Positions 1 to 6,431 of a stretch of 13,909 bases of DNA are shown here, one piece after another. Where the stretch lies: assembly GCA_025964075.1 (NCBI GenBank), contig JAOPZQ010000680.1:1-13909 (forward strand), read 5' to 3'. Numbering within the stretch: the first letter of the stretch is position 1; each line of letters begins with the position of its first letter. This stretch comes from Solirubrobacterales bacterium (GTDB lineage: Bacteria; Actinomycetota; Thermoleophilia; Solirubrobacterales; Solirubrobacteraceae). The translations under genes were made by a program, and so were the position numbers. The notes beneath the pieces are model-generated. The model saw nothing but the letters and a program-made list of their open reading frames with translations, did no database searches and was not told the origin of the DNA.

Positions 1-509
1 TCGAGACCGTCGGCGTCGGCCAGTCGGAGACCGACGTGGCCGAGGTCGCGGACACGGTCGTCGTCGTCGTCCAGCCGGGCTCGGGCGACGTCCTGCAGTT
101 CCTCAAGGCCGGGATCATGGAGATCCCCGACGTGCTCGCCGTGACGAAGGCCGACCTCGGCCAGATCGCGATGCGCGCCCGGCGGGACCTATCGGCGGCG
201 CTGCGCGCGCTCGGGGCCCGCGAGGTGCCGGTCGTCGCCGTATCGAGCGTCCCGCCGCCGAGCGGGATCGACGAGCTCGTGGCCGCCATCGACGCCCACC
301 GCGAGCGCGTCGACCTGCCGGCGCGGCGCCTCCACGCCCGACGTCGCCACGCGCTGGCGGACTTCGCCGCCGAGCACGGGGAGCGCGGCCTGCGGGCGCT
401 CGGAGGCCGCCGCGCGGCCGCGAAGTGGCTCGAGGACCAGGACGCCACGCTCGACGTCGCCGCGCTCACGCGCGCGCTCGAGGCCCGCGCCGCCGAGGCC
501 GCGCGATGA
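1..509 (+). CDS. meaB: MeaB/ArgK-family GTPase, C-terminal part (5' end outside window)
   Basis: G3E-family P-loop GTPase that acts as a chaperone for adenosylcobalamin-dependent mutases such as methylmalonyl-CoA mutase, gating cofactor loading and protecting the enzyme. The open frame enters at base 3 and gives 168 residues. It opens with ETVGVGQSE, the switch-II/G3 region typical of MeaB, followed by QPGSGDVLQFLKAGIMEIPD and then TKAD (about residues 48-51), the G4 guanine-specificity motif that is usually NKAD. A VPVVAVSSV segment follows, as expected around G5, then a basic helical tail of the kind used for dimerisation. The Walker A loop and the start codon lie upstream of the window, so the beginning cannot be judged. 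The stop TGA overlaps the ATG of the next small gene (ATGA), which implies one transcript and translational coupling. Family is clear; the mutase partner is not visible here. Confidence 0.88.
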   Translation, partial: ETVGVGQSETDVAEVADTVVVVVQPGSGDVLQFLKAGIMEIPDVLAVTKADLGQIAMRARRDLSAALRALGAREVPVVAVSSVPPPSGIDELVAAIDAHRERVDLPARRLHARRRHALADFAAEHGERGLRALGGRRAAAKWLEDQDATLDVAALTRALEARAAEAAR

Positions 510-679
510 AGAAGGAGAAGGGCCCGAAGTGGTCGAGCGACCTCGCGATCCTGCTCGGCGCGCTGATCGTCGCGACGGCGGGCGCCGCCGTCCTCGGCGC
601 GCACAACTTCGGCACCGCGCTGTTCTTCGGCCAGGTGGCGTTCGCGATGGCGGTCATCGCGGTGATCCTGCGGCGGTGA
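506..679 (+). CDS. Small two-helix membrane protein, unknown function
   Basis: Predicted 57-residue integral membrane protein; I do not recognise a family. It begins MKKEKGPKWSSD, a positively charged cytoplasmic leader, followed by two hydrophobic stretches at about residues 13-32 and 36-55 joined by a short AHNFG turn, and ends in ILRR. This predicts a helical hairpin with both ends in the cytoplasm. The ATG overlaps the upstream GTPase stop by 4 nt (ATGA), and the stop overlaps the next gene's GTG by 4 nt (GTGA), so the middle gene depends on both neighbours for translation context. Charge distribution, hydrophobic periodicity and the double overlap favour a real gene over a chance frame. 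Function is unknown; a link to the GTPase is suggested only by adjacency. Confidence 0.72.
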   Translation: MKKEKGPKWSSDLAILLGALIVATAGAAVLGAHNFGTALFFGQVAFAMAVIAVILRR

Positions 680-1257
680 GACCGCTTGTCCTCAGCGAGC
701 CGTTGAGCGACGGCGTCGTCGCCCTGCGCCATTGGCGCGACGACGACGTCCCCGCGATCGTCGCCGCCTGCCAGGACCCCGAGATCCCCCGCTGGACCCA
801 CGTACCCGTGCCCTACACGGAGGAGGACGCCCGCTCATACCTCATGGCACTGCCGACGGCGATGGCCGCCGGCGAGCGCTGCAGCTTCGCGCTCGTGGCG
901 GGCGGGGACGAGCCCGTCGGGAACGTCGGGTTCCCCCGGGTGTCGTGGCCGGACGAGCGCGCCGAGGTCGGCTACTGGCTCGCTGCGCACGCCCGCGGGC
1001 GGGGGCTCGTAACCCGCGCCGTCCGCCTCATCAGCGCGTGGGGCCTGCACGAGGTGGGGTTTCACCGGATCGAGCTCATGGCCTCGACGGAGAACGGCGC
1101 GAGCCTGAGGGTCGCCGAGCGCGTCGGCTTCACGCGCGAGGGCGTGCTGCGCGGCTATGCCTTGGCCAGCGGCGTCCGCCGCGACATTGTGATGTTCTCC
1201 CGCCTCGCCAGCGATGTCGTCCGAAACGTCAAAGGCAGGGGCGGCGCGAGCGCGTAG
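676..1257 (+). CDS. GNAT-family N-acetyltransferase (RimJ/RimL-like)
   Basis: Predicted 193-residue acetyl-CoA-dependent N-acetyltransferase of the GNAT_3/RimJ-RimL type; these transfer acetyl groups to protein N-termini or small amines, and the substrate here is unknown. Residues 9-25 (PLSDGVVALRHWRDDDV) match the usual N-terminal strand and helix. The beta4 strand RAEVGYWLA leads into HARGRGLVTRAV (about 105-116), the R-x-x-G-x-G/A pyrophosphate-binding loop. The C-terminal half carries ELMASTENGASLRVAERVGFTREGVLR, the standard N-x-x-S-x-x-x-x-E-x-x-GF-x-x-EG signature. I chose the GTG at 676 because it gives a 4-nt overlap with the preceding stop and a normal family length; an upstream extension would read through the small membrane gene. 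The last ~15 residues are basic and probably disordered. Confidence 0.88.
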   Translation: MRPLVLSEPLSDGVVALRHWRDDDVPAIVAACQDPEIPRWTHVPVPYTEEDARSYLMALPTAMAAGERCSFALVAGGDEPVGNVGFPRVSWPDERAEVGYWLAAHARGRGLVTRAVRLISAWGLHEVGFHRIELMASTENGASLRVAERVGFTREGVLRGYALASGVRRDIVMFSRLASDVVRNVKGRGGASA

Positions 1258-1260
1258 GGT
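1255..1260 (+). promoter_or_regulatory. Possible -10 box (TAGGGT) for a leaderless transcript
   Basis: The hexamer TAGGGT fits the actinobacterial TANNNT -10 pattern and sits at -12 to -7 relative to the ATG at 1267, the spacing expected if transcription starts at the start codon. Its first three bases are also the stop codon of the GNAT gene. No convincing SD site precedes 1267: GAGG at 1262-1265 is only 1 nt from the ATG, too close to serve. No clear -35 is visible. Confidence 0.35.
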
Positions 1261-1266
1261 CGAGGC

Positions 1267-2154
1267 ATGAGCGATCGGATCGTCGCGTTCATGACCACCC
1301 ACGCGCGGCTCCTCGACCGGCGGCGGGCGGAGCTCGCGCTGGGGCTCGGGAGCGTCGAGGCCAGCGTCGCGGCGCTCGCGGCCTACCGCAACCCGGACGG
1401 CGGGTTCGGAGCCCTCGAGCCCGACCTCCGGGCGCCGTCGAGCCAGCCGGTCGCGGCGCTGCACGCGTTCGAGGTGTTCGAGGAGATCGCGCCCGCGACG
1501 AGCCCGCTCGCGCGGGAGCTCTGCGACTGGCTCGCCGGCGCCTCGCTCCCCGGCGGTGGACTCCCGTTCGCGCTTCCCGGCGCCGACCACCCGGGCTCGG
1601 CCCCGTTCTGGGCCGCCGCCGATCCGACCGTCCCGTCGCTCCACATCACGACCGCGGTGGCCGGGATCGCCCATCGCGTCGCGCGCCATGATCCCGCCGT
1701 CGCCGGTCATCCCTGGCTGCGGGAGGCGACCGACTACTGCCTCGCGGCGATCGCGGACACGGACGGCGTCCGCCACGCGCTCGAGCTCCGCTTCAGCCTG
1801 GGATTCCTCGACGCCCTCGCCGACACGGACCCGCGGGCCGAGCCCGAGCTCCGCCGGCTCGGGGCGCTCCTGCCCGCCTCCGGAGTCCTCCCCGTGGCCG
1901 GCGGCAAGCCCGACGAGGCGATGCGGCCGCTCGACTTCTCGCCGATGCCCGATCGCCCGCTGCGCGCGCTGCTCGACCCGCAGGCGATCGCCGACGACCT
2001 CGACCGCCTCGAGGCCGAGCAGGACGCCGACGGCGGCTGGCACGTCGACTGGGACGCCTACTCACCGGCGGCCGCCCTCGAATGGCGCGGCTGCGCGACC
2101 GTTCGCGCGGTGCAGATCCTGACGGCGAACGGGCGGCTCGCGCGGCGGCGCTGA
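1267..2154 (+). CDS. Alpha/alpha-toroid (prenyltransferase/squalene-cyclase-like) protein, unknown function
   Basis: Predicted 295-residue soluble protein with repeats resembling the terpenoid cyclase/protein prenyltransferase alpha-alpha barrel. Two glycine-aromatic motifs of the QW type stand out: NPDGGFG at about 42-48 and DADGGWHVDW at about 253-262, each following a helix of the kind that packs in these toroids. An internal PGGGLPF segment near residue 100 may mark another repeat. There is no signal peptide or membrane segment. I see no DCTAE or DXDD catalytic motif of squalene-hopene cyclases and no zinc ligands of prenyltransferases, so the fold can be proposed but not an enzymatic activity. 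The gene starts 9 nt after the GNAT stop; it could be co-transcribed or have its own leaderless start. It faces the GH3 gene convergently across the inverted-repeat region. Confidence 0.78.
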   Translation: MSDRIVAFMTTHARLLDRRRAELALGLGSVEASVAALAAYRNPDGGFGALEPDLRAPSSQPVAALHAFEVFEEIAPATSPLARELCDWLAGASLPGGGLPFALPGADHPGSAPFWAAADPTVPSLHITTAVAGIAHRVARHDPAVAGHPWLREATDYCLAAIADTDGVRHALELRFSLGFLDALADTDPRAEPELRRLGALLPASGVLPVAGGKPDEAMRPLDFSPMPDRPLRALLDPQAIADDLDRLEAEQDADGGWHVDWDAYSPAAALEWRGCATVRAVQILTANGRLARRR

Positions 2155-2373
2155 GCGCCCGTCAGGACCGCCCAAAAACGACGGCTACGAGGGAGAGGGA
2201 GCCGGGGGCCGCCACCTACCGGCGAATCCGCATCCGTTGGCGACTTTTGTCGCCAGGGGCGACAAAAGTCGCCACTCGCGGCGAGCGACGGCGCTCCGGG
2301 GCCGCCGCACCGGCCGAACCCGCCCCTCGTAGCCAGCCGTTGTCGGGTGGTCCTGACGGGCGCGAAGAGCGCC
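2147..2373. repeat. Large imperfect inverted repeat filling the convergent intergenic region
   Basis: The two ends of this interval are inverted copies of each other. Left arm 2155-2193 pairs with right arm 2324-2363: the outer 15 bases (GCGCCCGTCAGGACC) and the inner 11 (GGCTACGAGGG) match perfectly, with a few mismatches and a 1-nt gap between them. Pairing continues outward through GGCGCT (2147-2152) against AGCGCC (2368-2373) after a small bulge, so the left arm includes the stop codon of the upstream gene. A perfect palindrome lies at the centre (2239-2273). The stretches 2194-2238 and 2274-2323 show no strong pairing and no coding signal. Total size (about 210-227 bp) and terminal inverted repeats resemble a MITE; a bidirectional 3' structure or terminator for the two convergent genes is equally possible. 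No clear target-site duplication is seen. Confidence 0.75.
2239..2273. repeat. Perfect 16-bp palindrome with 3-nt spacer, made of nested palindromes
   Basis: GGCGACTTTTGTCGCC, then AGG, then GGCGACAAAAGTCGCC: the arms are exact reverse complements. Each arm is also a small hairpin on its own (GGCGAC-4 nt-GTCGCC). The site can therefore fold as one 16-bp hairpin with a 3-nt loop, or as two 6-bp hairpins with TTTT and AAAA loops. It lies at the centre of the larger 2147-2373 inverted repeat. Possible roles are a bidirectional transcription terminator, a cruciform, or a protein-binding site. Confidence 0.9.
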
Positions 2374-2374
2374 C
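2358..2374. terminator. Possible GC hairpin near the end of the GH3 gene
   Basis: GGGCGC-GAAGA-GCGCCC forms a 6-bp GC stem with a 5-nt loop, 7 nt beyond the stop codon of the minus-strand GH3 gene at 2381. The mirror position at the other end of the element has a smaller hairpin, GGCGC-TGA-GCGCC (2147-2159), across the plus-strand stop. Neither is followed by a T-run, so they are not classic intrinsic terminators; in high-GC bacteria such stems may still stop or stabilise transcripts. Confidence 0.35.
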
Positions 2375-2380
2375 AGCCGC

Positions 2381-4579
2381 CTACGGAATCCGCGCCACCG
2401 CTCCCCGGCACTGCGCGCCCGCCACCGCGACGGCGCCCGCGACGCGGATGTCGCGGGAGGAGTGGCCGACCATCACCTGGTAGCACCCGGGCGCCCGGCG
2501 CCACGAGTGGCTGGCGACGTCCCAGTACGACAACGAGCGGGCGTCGATGGGGAACGAGAGCCGGATGCGGTGGCGTGGGCGGAGCTCGATGCGGTGCATG
2601 CCCCTGAGCTGCCGGGGCGGCTGCACGATCGACGGCGAGGGTTGCGGCAGGCCGAGGTAGAGCTGGACGACCTCGGACCCCGGCCGGCGGCCGGTGTTCC
2701 GGACGTCGACACCGACCCGCGCCAGCACCCCGCCGCCGCGCACGCGCCGGACGTGCAACCGCGAGTAGTGGAACTTCGTGTACGAGAGCCCGGAGCCGAA
2801 CGCGAACGCCGGAGCGATCCCCTTCGCGTCGTACCAGCGGTAGCCGACGAGGACACCCTCCTTGTACGCCACGGAGAGACCGCCGGGATAGGCCTGCGGA
2901 TCCGCGCCGGCGGTGAGCGTGTCGCCGACCGACGCCGGGAACGTCACCGGCAGCCGGCCGCCGGGATCGGCGTCGCCGAAGAGCACGCGCGCGAGCGCCG
3001 CGCCGCCCTCCTGTCCGGGATCCCAGGCTTCGAGGATCGCCGGCACGCGGTCGCGCCACGGCGTCAGGACGGGCCCGGTCTCGAGCACGACGATCGTGTG
3101 CGGGTTCGCCGCCGCGACCGCCTGGATCAGCGCGTCGTGGTCGGGCTGGCTCCCGTCGCAGGTCAGGTGCAGGCAGGCCTTGTCGGAGCCCTCGCCCCCG
3201 CCGTCGGTGACGAACACGAGCGCGGCGTCCGCTCCCCGCGCCGCGTTCGCCGCGGCGGCCAGCGACGAGCCGGGGTCGTAGCGCACCTGTACCCCGGCGC
3301 CGGCGCGCTGGGCGATTCCGGCCAGCGGCGTCGTCACCGCGGTCGGGGTGACCGCGGCCGAGCCCCCGCGGGAGGGGTTCGCGGCCGCCGGCTTGCCGAT
3401 CACGGCGAGCGAGTGGAGCTTCGTCGCGTCGAGCGGCAGCAGGCCGCCGCGGTTCTGCATCAGCGTGATCGCCGAGGTCTCGATCGTCCGCGCGACCGTC
3501 GCGTGCGCCGTGCGGTCGAACTGCTCGTCGTCGGTGTACGCGCCTCGGTCGAAGAACCCGTAGGCGAACAGCGTCCGCAGGACGCGGCGCACGTGCTCGT
3601 CGACCTGCGCCATCGTCGCCTGCCCGGCCGCGAGCGCGACGTTGACCGCGAGCGAGCCGTAGGCGACGGCCGGCCACGGCTCGAAGTCGAGCCCGCCGCG
3701 GAGCGAGGCGACGGGGTTGTGGGCCGCGCCGTAGTCGGCGAGCACGAAGCCCTGGAAGCCCCAGTCGCGCTCGAGGATCTGGTGGATGAGCTTGTCGCTC
3801 TCGCACGCGTAGGCGCCGTTGACGCGGTTGTAGGCGCACATCACCGTGCCGACGTGCGCCTCCTCGACCGCGGCCTCGAACGCCGGCAGCTCGGTCTCGC
3901 GCAGGGTGCGCTCGTCCACCCGGACGTCGACGAGGAAGCGACTGCCGCTGAGGCCGGTCAGCGGCGGGATCCCGCCGGACCCCTCCTGCTGGTTCGCGGC
4001 GAAGTGCTTGACGTCGGCGATCACGCCCTGGCCCTGAGCGCCCTCGATCCAGCCGACCGCCATGCGCGTGGTCAGGAACGGATCCTCGCCGTAGGCCTCG
4101 AACGTGCGGCCGCCCAGGGGCGTGCGCATGATGTTCACCGTCGGCGCGAAGACGACGTCGTTGCCCTTGTGCCGGGCCTCGTTGCCGACGACCGTGCCCG
4201 CGGCACTCGCGAGCGACGGCGAGAACGTCGCCGCCAGCGCGAGGGGCGACGGGAGGAGCGTCGCCTTGCCGCTGCGCACACCCTGGGGCCCGTCGGTGAA
4301 GTACACGGCCGGCAAGCCGAGCCGGGAGACGCCGAAGCTGGTGCCCGTGTGGCCGGTGCCGGAGACGCCGGTGAGGTCGTCGCCGCCGAGCAGCGCGATG
4401 CGCTCGTCGCGAGTGAGCACGTGGAGCAGGAGGTCCGCGCGGGCGTCGGGCGAGAGGCTGGTGTCGCACCACGGGTGCGTGCCGCAGCGGCCGTCGGCGC
4501 GTGCCGCGGGCGCGCCCGCGAGCGCGAGCGCGAACGCAGCCGCGAGCAGCACCACTCCGAGCGCACCTCTCCCCTGCAT
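2381..4579 (-). CDS. Secreted glycoside hydrolase family 3 (beta-glucosidase/beta-xylosidase type)
   Basis: Predicted 732-residue exported retaining exo-glycosidase. A Sec signal peptide covers about residues 1-28 (MQGRG, hydrophobic core, APAARADG). The GH3 N-terminal barrel follows with FTDGPQGVR (94-102), GEDPFL (164-169), VKHFAANQQE (190-199) and GFVLADYGA (277-285), where D282 is the predicted nucleophile; most family members have SDW rather than ADY here. The C-terminal alpha/beta-sandwich has ILEAWDPGQEGG and GGRLPVTFP (540-548), and E463 in GGEGSD is the likely acid/base. GSGLSYT (595-601) precedes a fibronectin-III-like domain (about 610-705) with NTGRRPGSEVVQLYL. No PA14 insertion is present. 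Substrate cannot be named from sequence. The gene is divergent from the patatin-like gene. The ATG at 4579 was chosen for its intact signal peptide; no strong SD site is present. Confidence 0.92.
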   Translation of the reverse strand: MQGRGALGVVLLAAAFALALAGAPAARADGRCGTHPWCDTSLSPDARADLLLHVLTRDERIALLGGDDLTGVSGTGHTGTSFGVSRLGLPAVYFTDGPQGVRSGKATLLPSPLALAATFSPSLASAAGTVVGNEARHKGNDVVFAPTVNIMRTPLGGRTFEAYGEDPFLTTRMAVGWIEGAQGQGVIADVKHFAANQQEGSGGIPPLTGLSGSRFLVDVRVDERTLRETELPAFEAAVEEAHVGTVMCAYNRVNGAYACESDKLIHQILERDWGFQGFVLADYGAAHNPVASLRGGLDFEPWPAVAYGSLAVNVALAAGQATMAQVDEHVRRVLRTLFAYGFFDRGAYTDDEQFDRTAHATVARTIETSAITLMQNRGGLLPLDATKLHSLAVIGKPAAANPSRGGSAAVTPTAVTTPLAGIAQRAGAGVQVRYDPGSSLAAAANAARGADAALVFVTDGGGEGSDKACLHLTCDGSQPDHDALIQAVAAANPHTIVVLETGPVLTPWRDRVPAILEAWDPGQEGGAALARVLFGDADPGGRLPVTFPASVGDTLTAGADPQAYPGGLSVAYKEGVLVGYRWYDAKGIAPAFAFGSGLSYTKFHYSRLHVRRVRGGGVLARVGVDVRNTGRRPGSEVVQLYLGLPQPSPSIVQPPRQLRGMHRIELRPRHRIRLSFPIDARSLSYWDVASHSWRRAPGCYQVMVGHSSRDIRVAGAVAVAGAQCRGAVARIP

Positions 4580-4603
4580 CGACGCGGACTGGTATCACAC
4601 TTT

Positions 4604-4620
4604 CTAGACCAACGGTCGAG
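4604..4620. promoter_or_regulatory. Possible operator (inverted repeat CTAGACC-AAC-GGTCGAG)
   Basis: A 7-bp inverted repeat with one mismatch and a 3-nt spacer sits 24-40 bp upstream of the GH3 start codon, in the 103-bp region shared with the divergent patatin-like gene. Size and symmetry would suit a dimeric repressor such as a TetR-family protein. No regulator gene is encoded in the window, and the arms are short enough that chance cannot be excluded. The rest of the gap is GC-rich and shows no convincing promoter boxes. Confidence 0.3.
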
Positions 4621-4682
4621 GGACTCGGGCCCCGCGGGCCGTGTTCGCGCCGCTTCGCGGCCGGCATCGTGCGGCGCGGGTC

Positions 4683-5993
4683 ATGCACGCGAACGGAAAC
4701 GCAGAGCCGACGATCGGGCTGGTGCTGCCCGGCGGCGGCGCGCGCGGCGCCTACGAGGCGGGCGCGCTCTCCGTCCTCCTCCCCGCCCTCGAGGCCCGCG
4801 GCGAGCGGGTGTCGATCGTGTGTGGTACGAGCGTCGGGGCGATCAACGCCGCGCTCGTGGCGTCGCTCGCGTCCCTGCCGGCGGAGGATCAGGCGGCGGC
4901 GATCCTCGCCCGCTGGCAGAGCGTGCGGCGGGAGGACATCCTCACGCGGTTCCTCTCGCCGCGCCTGCCGCTGCGGCTGCTCCGCCTCTTCGGCGAGGCG
5001 GTCGGCCTCCCCGGCATGCGGCTCACGAACCTCCTCGACGCGAGCCCGCTGCGCGACAGCCTCGACCGCTGGATCGACTGGGACGCGATCGGCACGAACG
5101 TGCGCCGCGGGCACCTGCGCTCGCTCGTCGTCGTGGCGACGTCGCTCTCGCGCGGGCGGCCGGTGGCGTTCGTCCACGGCCGCGGCCCGGCGCCGAGGGC
5201 CGCCGGCGACGAGGAGATCGGCTACGTCAAGGCGACGATCGACTCCGAGCACGTGCGCGCCTCCGCCGCGATCCCGATCCTCTTCCCGCCGGTGCGCGTG
5301 ACCTTGCCGCGCGCCGCCGCCGGCTGGTACGTCGACGGCGGGACGCGGCTCAACAGCCCGCTGAAGCCGGCGCTGGCGCTCGGCGCCGACCGCGTGCTCG
5401 TGGTCGCGTTCGAGCCGCTGCTGCGCCGTCCGGCGGCACCCGCCGACGACGCCCATCCGCATCTCGCCGACGTCGCGGCGAACGTCCTCGACGGCCTGCT
5501 CGTCGACCAGGTCGTGGACGACGTCCACCGGCTCGCCACCGTCAACGCGTTCTTCGTCGAGGACCAGACCACGGGCGGATCCCGCGCCGCCCGGTCCTAC
5601 CGCACCGCCCGCGGCCGCGCCCCGTACCGCAAGGTCTCCTACGCGATCGTGGCGCCCGAGGAGCACGGGTCGATCGGCCGGCTCGCCGCGGAGGGCCTCG
5701 TCCGCTACGGCGGCCTCGGAGGCCTGCGCGAGCCCGACTACGCGCTGTTCTCGCTCCTCCTCGGCGGCCAGCGGGCGAGCCGCGGCGAGCTCCTGTCGTT
5801 CCTCTTCTTCGACGAGCGGTACATCCACGGGCTGATCGCCGCCGGCCGCGCCGACGCCGAGCGCTGGCTCGCCCGCCATCCCCGCCTGTGGTGCTCGGAC
5901 CCCGCCCACGACCTCGGCGTCGACGTCGGCGATCCCGTCGTCCTGCGCGAGGGGCGGGCGCTCGAGGAGTGGCGCGAGCTGCGGCGCCGGTAG
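4683..5993 (+). CDS. Patatin-like phospholipase
   Basis: Predicted 436-residue serine hydrolase of the patatin family, which cleaves acyl esters of phospholipids or neutral lipids with a Ser-Asp dyad. LVLPGGGARGAYEAGAL (about 13-29) holds the glycine-rich oxyanion loop. VCGTSVGAINAAL (46-58) is the GxSxG nucleophile elbow with S50, and YVDGG (216-220) supplies the DGG motif with D218. All key residues are present and correctly ordered. The remaining half is a less conserved alpha-helical C-terminal extension. No signal peptide or clear transmembrane helix is seen, so it is probably cytosolic or peripherally membrane-bound. I use the ATG at 4683; an in-frame GTG at 4641 would add 14 residues before the core, and neither has a good SD site. 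It ends 4 bp before the convergent lipoprotein stop. Substrate is unknown. Confidence 0.88.
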   Translation: MHANGNAEPTIGLVLPGGGARGAYEAGALSVLLPALEARGERVSIVCGTSVGAINAALVASLASLPAEDQAAAILARWQSVRREDILTRFLSPRLPLRLLRLFGEAVGLPGMRLTNLLDASPLRDSLDRWIDWDAIGTNVRRGHLRSLVVVATSLSRGRPVAFVHGRGPAPRAAGDEEIGYVKATIDSEHVRASAAIPILFPPVRVTLPRAAAGWYVDGGTRLNSPLKPALALGADRVLVVAFEPLLRRPAAPADDAHPHLADVAANVLDGLLVDQVVDDVHRLATVNAFFVEDQTTGGSRAARSYRTARGRAPYRKVSYAIVAPEEHGSIGRLAAEGLVRYGGLGGLREPDYALFSLLLGGQRASRGELLSFLFFDERYIHGLIAAGRADAERWLARHPRLWCSDPAHDLGVDVGDPVVLREGRALEEWRELRRR

Positions 5994-5997
5994 AGGC

Positions 5998-6408
5998 CTA
6001 CCGGCCCTTGGCCGGCGTGCTGCGGCTCGAGATCCGCCACCCGGCCTTCGTCTTCACGAGGCCGATGACGTCCGCGGACGCCGGCTGCCCCTGCGCGCCG
6101 CTGACCACGTTGGCCACCGCCGACTTCCCGTGCACGACGACGCGCTTGATGCGCACGGTCGGATGGACGACCGGCGCCAGGCTCTGACGGAGCTGGAGCT
6201 CGCACGGCAGGCCGAGCGAGCCGAGGCGCGCGACGAGCGCGGGCGCAAACACCTGGTCGCACAGCGTCTGGTATTGGCGGCCGCCCATCGCGGTCGCGAA
6301 CTGGCCGATCTTGTCCTGCACGAGCTGGCGGTCGCTCTTCCCGCCGCATCCGGCGCCGACGAGCGCCGCGAGGACGAGCAGCAGCGACACGGGAGCCCGG
6401 ACCCACAC
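5998..6408 (-). CDS. Small secreted lipoprotein, NTF2/SnoaL-like fold possible
   Basis: Predicted 136-residue lipoprotein. The N-terminus MWVRAPVSLLLVLAALVGAGC has a basic residue, a hydrophobic core and a lipobox-like VGAGC with Cys21 as the likely acylation site; -3 is G rather than the preferred L, a common actinobacterial variant. GGKSD follows as a flexible tether. The mature part (DRQLVQDKIGQFATAMGGRQYQTLCDQV, then strand-rich VKRVVVHGKSAVANV and VIGLVKTKAGWRISS) has the helix-then-sheet pattern of NTF2/SnoaL-like or DUF4878-type domains, ending in the typical 'GWRIS' strand. No catalytic site is evident. The start is GTG at 6408; a later GTG (codon 7) would lose the positive n-region. 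The gene lies 23 bp from the divergent moaA start, and its 3' end is 4 bp from the patatin stop. Confidence 0.82.
   Translation of the reverse strand: MWVRAPVSLLLVLAALVGAGCGGKSDRQLVQDKIGQFATAMGGRQYQTLCDQVFAPALVARLGSLGLPCELQLRQSLAPVVHPTVRIKRVVVHGKSAVANVVSGAQGQPASADVIGLVKTKAGWRISSRSTPAKGR
6001..6015. terminator. Weak hairpin at the patatin/lipoprotein convergent ends
   Basis: CCGGCC-CTT-GGCCGG, a 6-bp GC stem with a 3-nt loop, lies just after the patatin stop and within the last codons of the lipoprotein gene. It could pause transcription from either side, but it has no T-tract and may reflect codon composition only. Confidence 0.25.
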
Positions 6409-6415
6409 TGGCCGC

Positions 6416-6425
6416 AGGGTACCCT
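6416..6425. promoter_or_regulatory. Palindrome AGGGTACCCT: possible shared -10 for two divergent leaderless genes
   Basis: A perfect 10-bp palindrome lies in the 23-bp gap between the lipoprotein and moaA. On the plus strand TACCCT (6420-6425) is at -12 to -7 of the moaA ATG at 6432. On the minus strand the same hexamer TACCCT (6421 down to 6416) is at -13 to -8 of the lipoprotein GTG at 6408. Both fit TANNNT -10 elements whose transcripts begin at or one base from the start codon, and neither gene has an SD site. An operator is the alternative reading. No obvious -35 boxes are seen; they would fall within the opposite gene. Confidence 0.5.
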
Positions 6426-6431
6426 TGACCG

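Noticed and set aside
4620..4665. GC-rich stretch with GGGCC/GGCCC repeats before the patatin start
   Set aside because: Self-complementarity is short and no better than expected from composition; I could not tie it to a promoter or a terminator.
2058..5909. A 1283-codon minus-strand open frame overlapping the GH3 and patatin-like genes
   Set aside because: Long empty frames are expected opposite high-GC genes. Its translation is low-complexity Arg/Ala/Gly/Pro sequence with no motif, and it crosses two well-supported genes in other frames.
2462..6187. A 1241-codon plus-strand open frame antisense to the GH3 gene and running through patatin
   Set aside because: Arg/Ala-rich composition without domains, conflicting with intact GH3 and patatin active sites.
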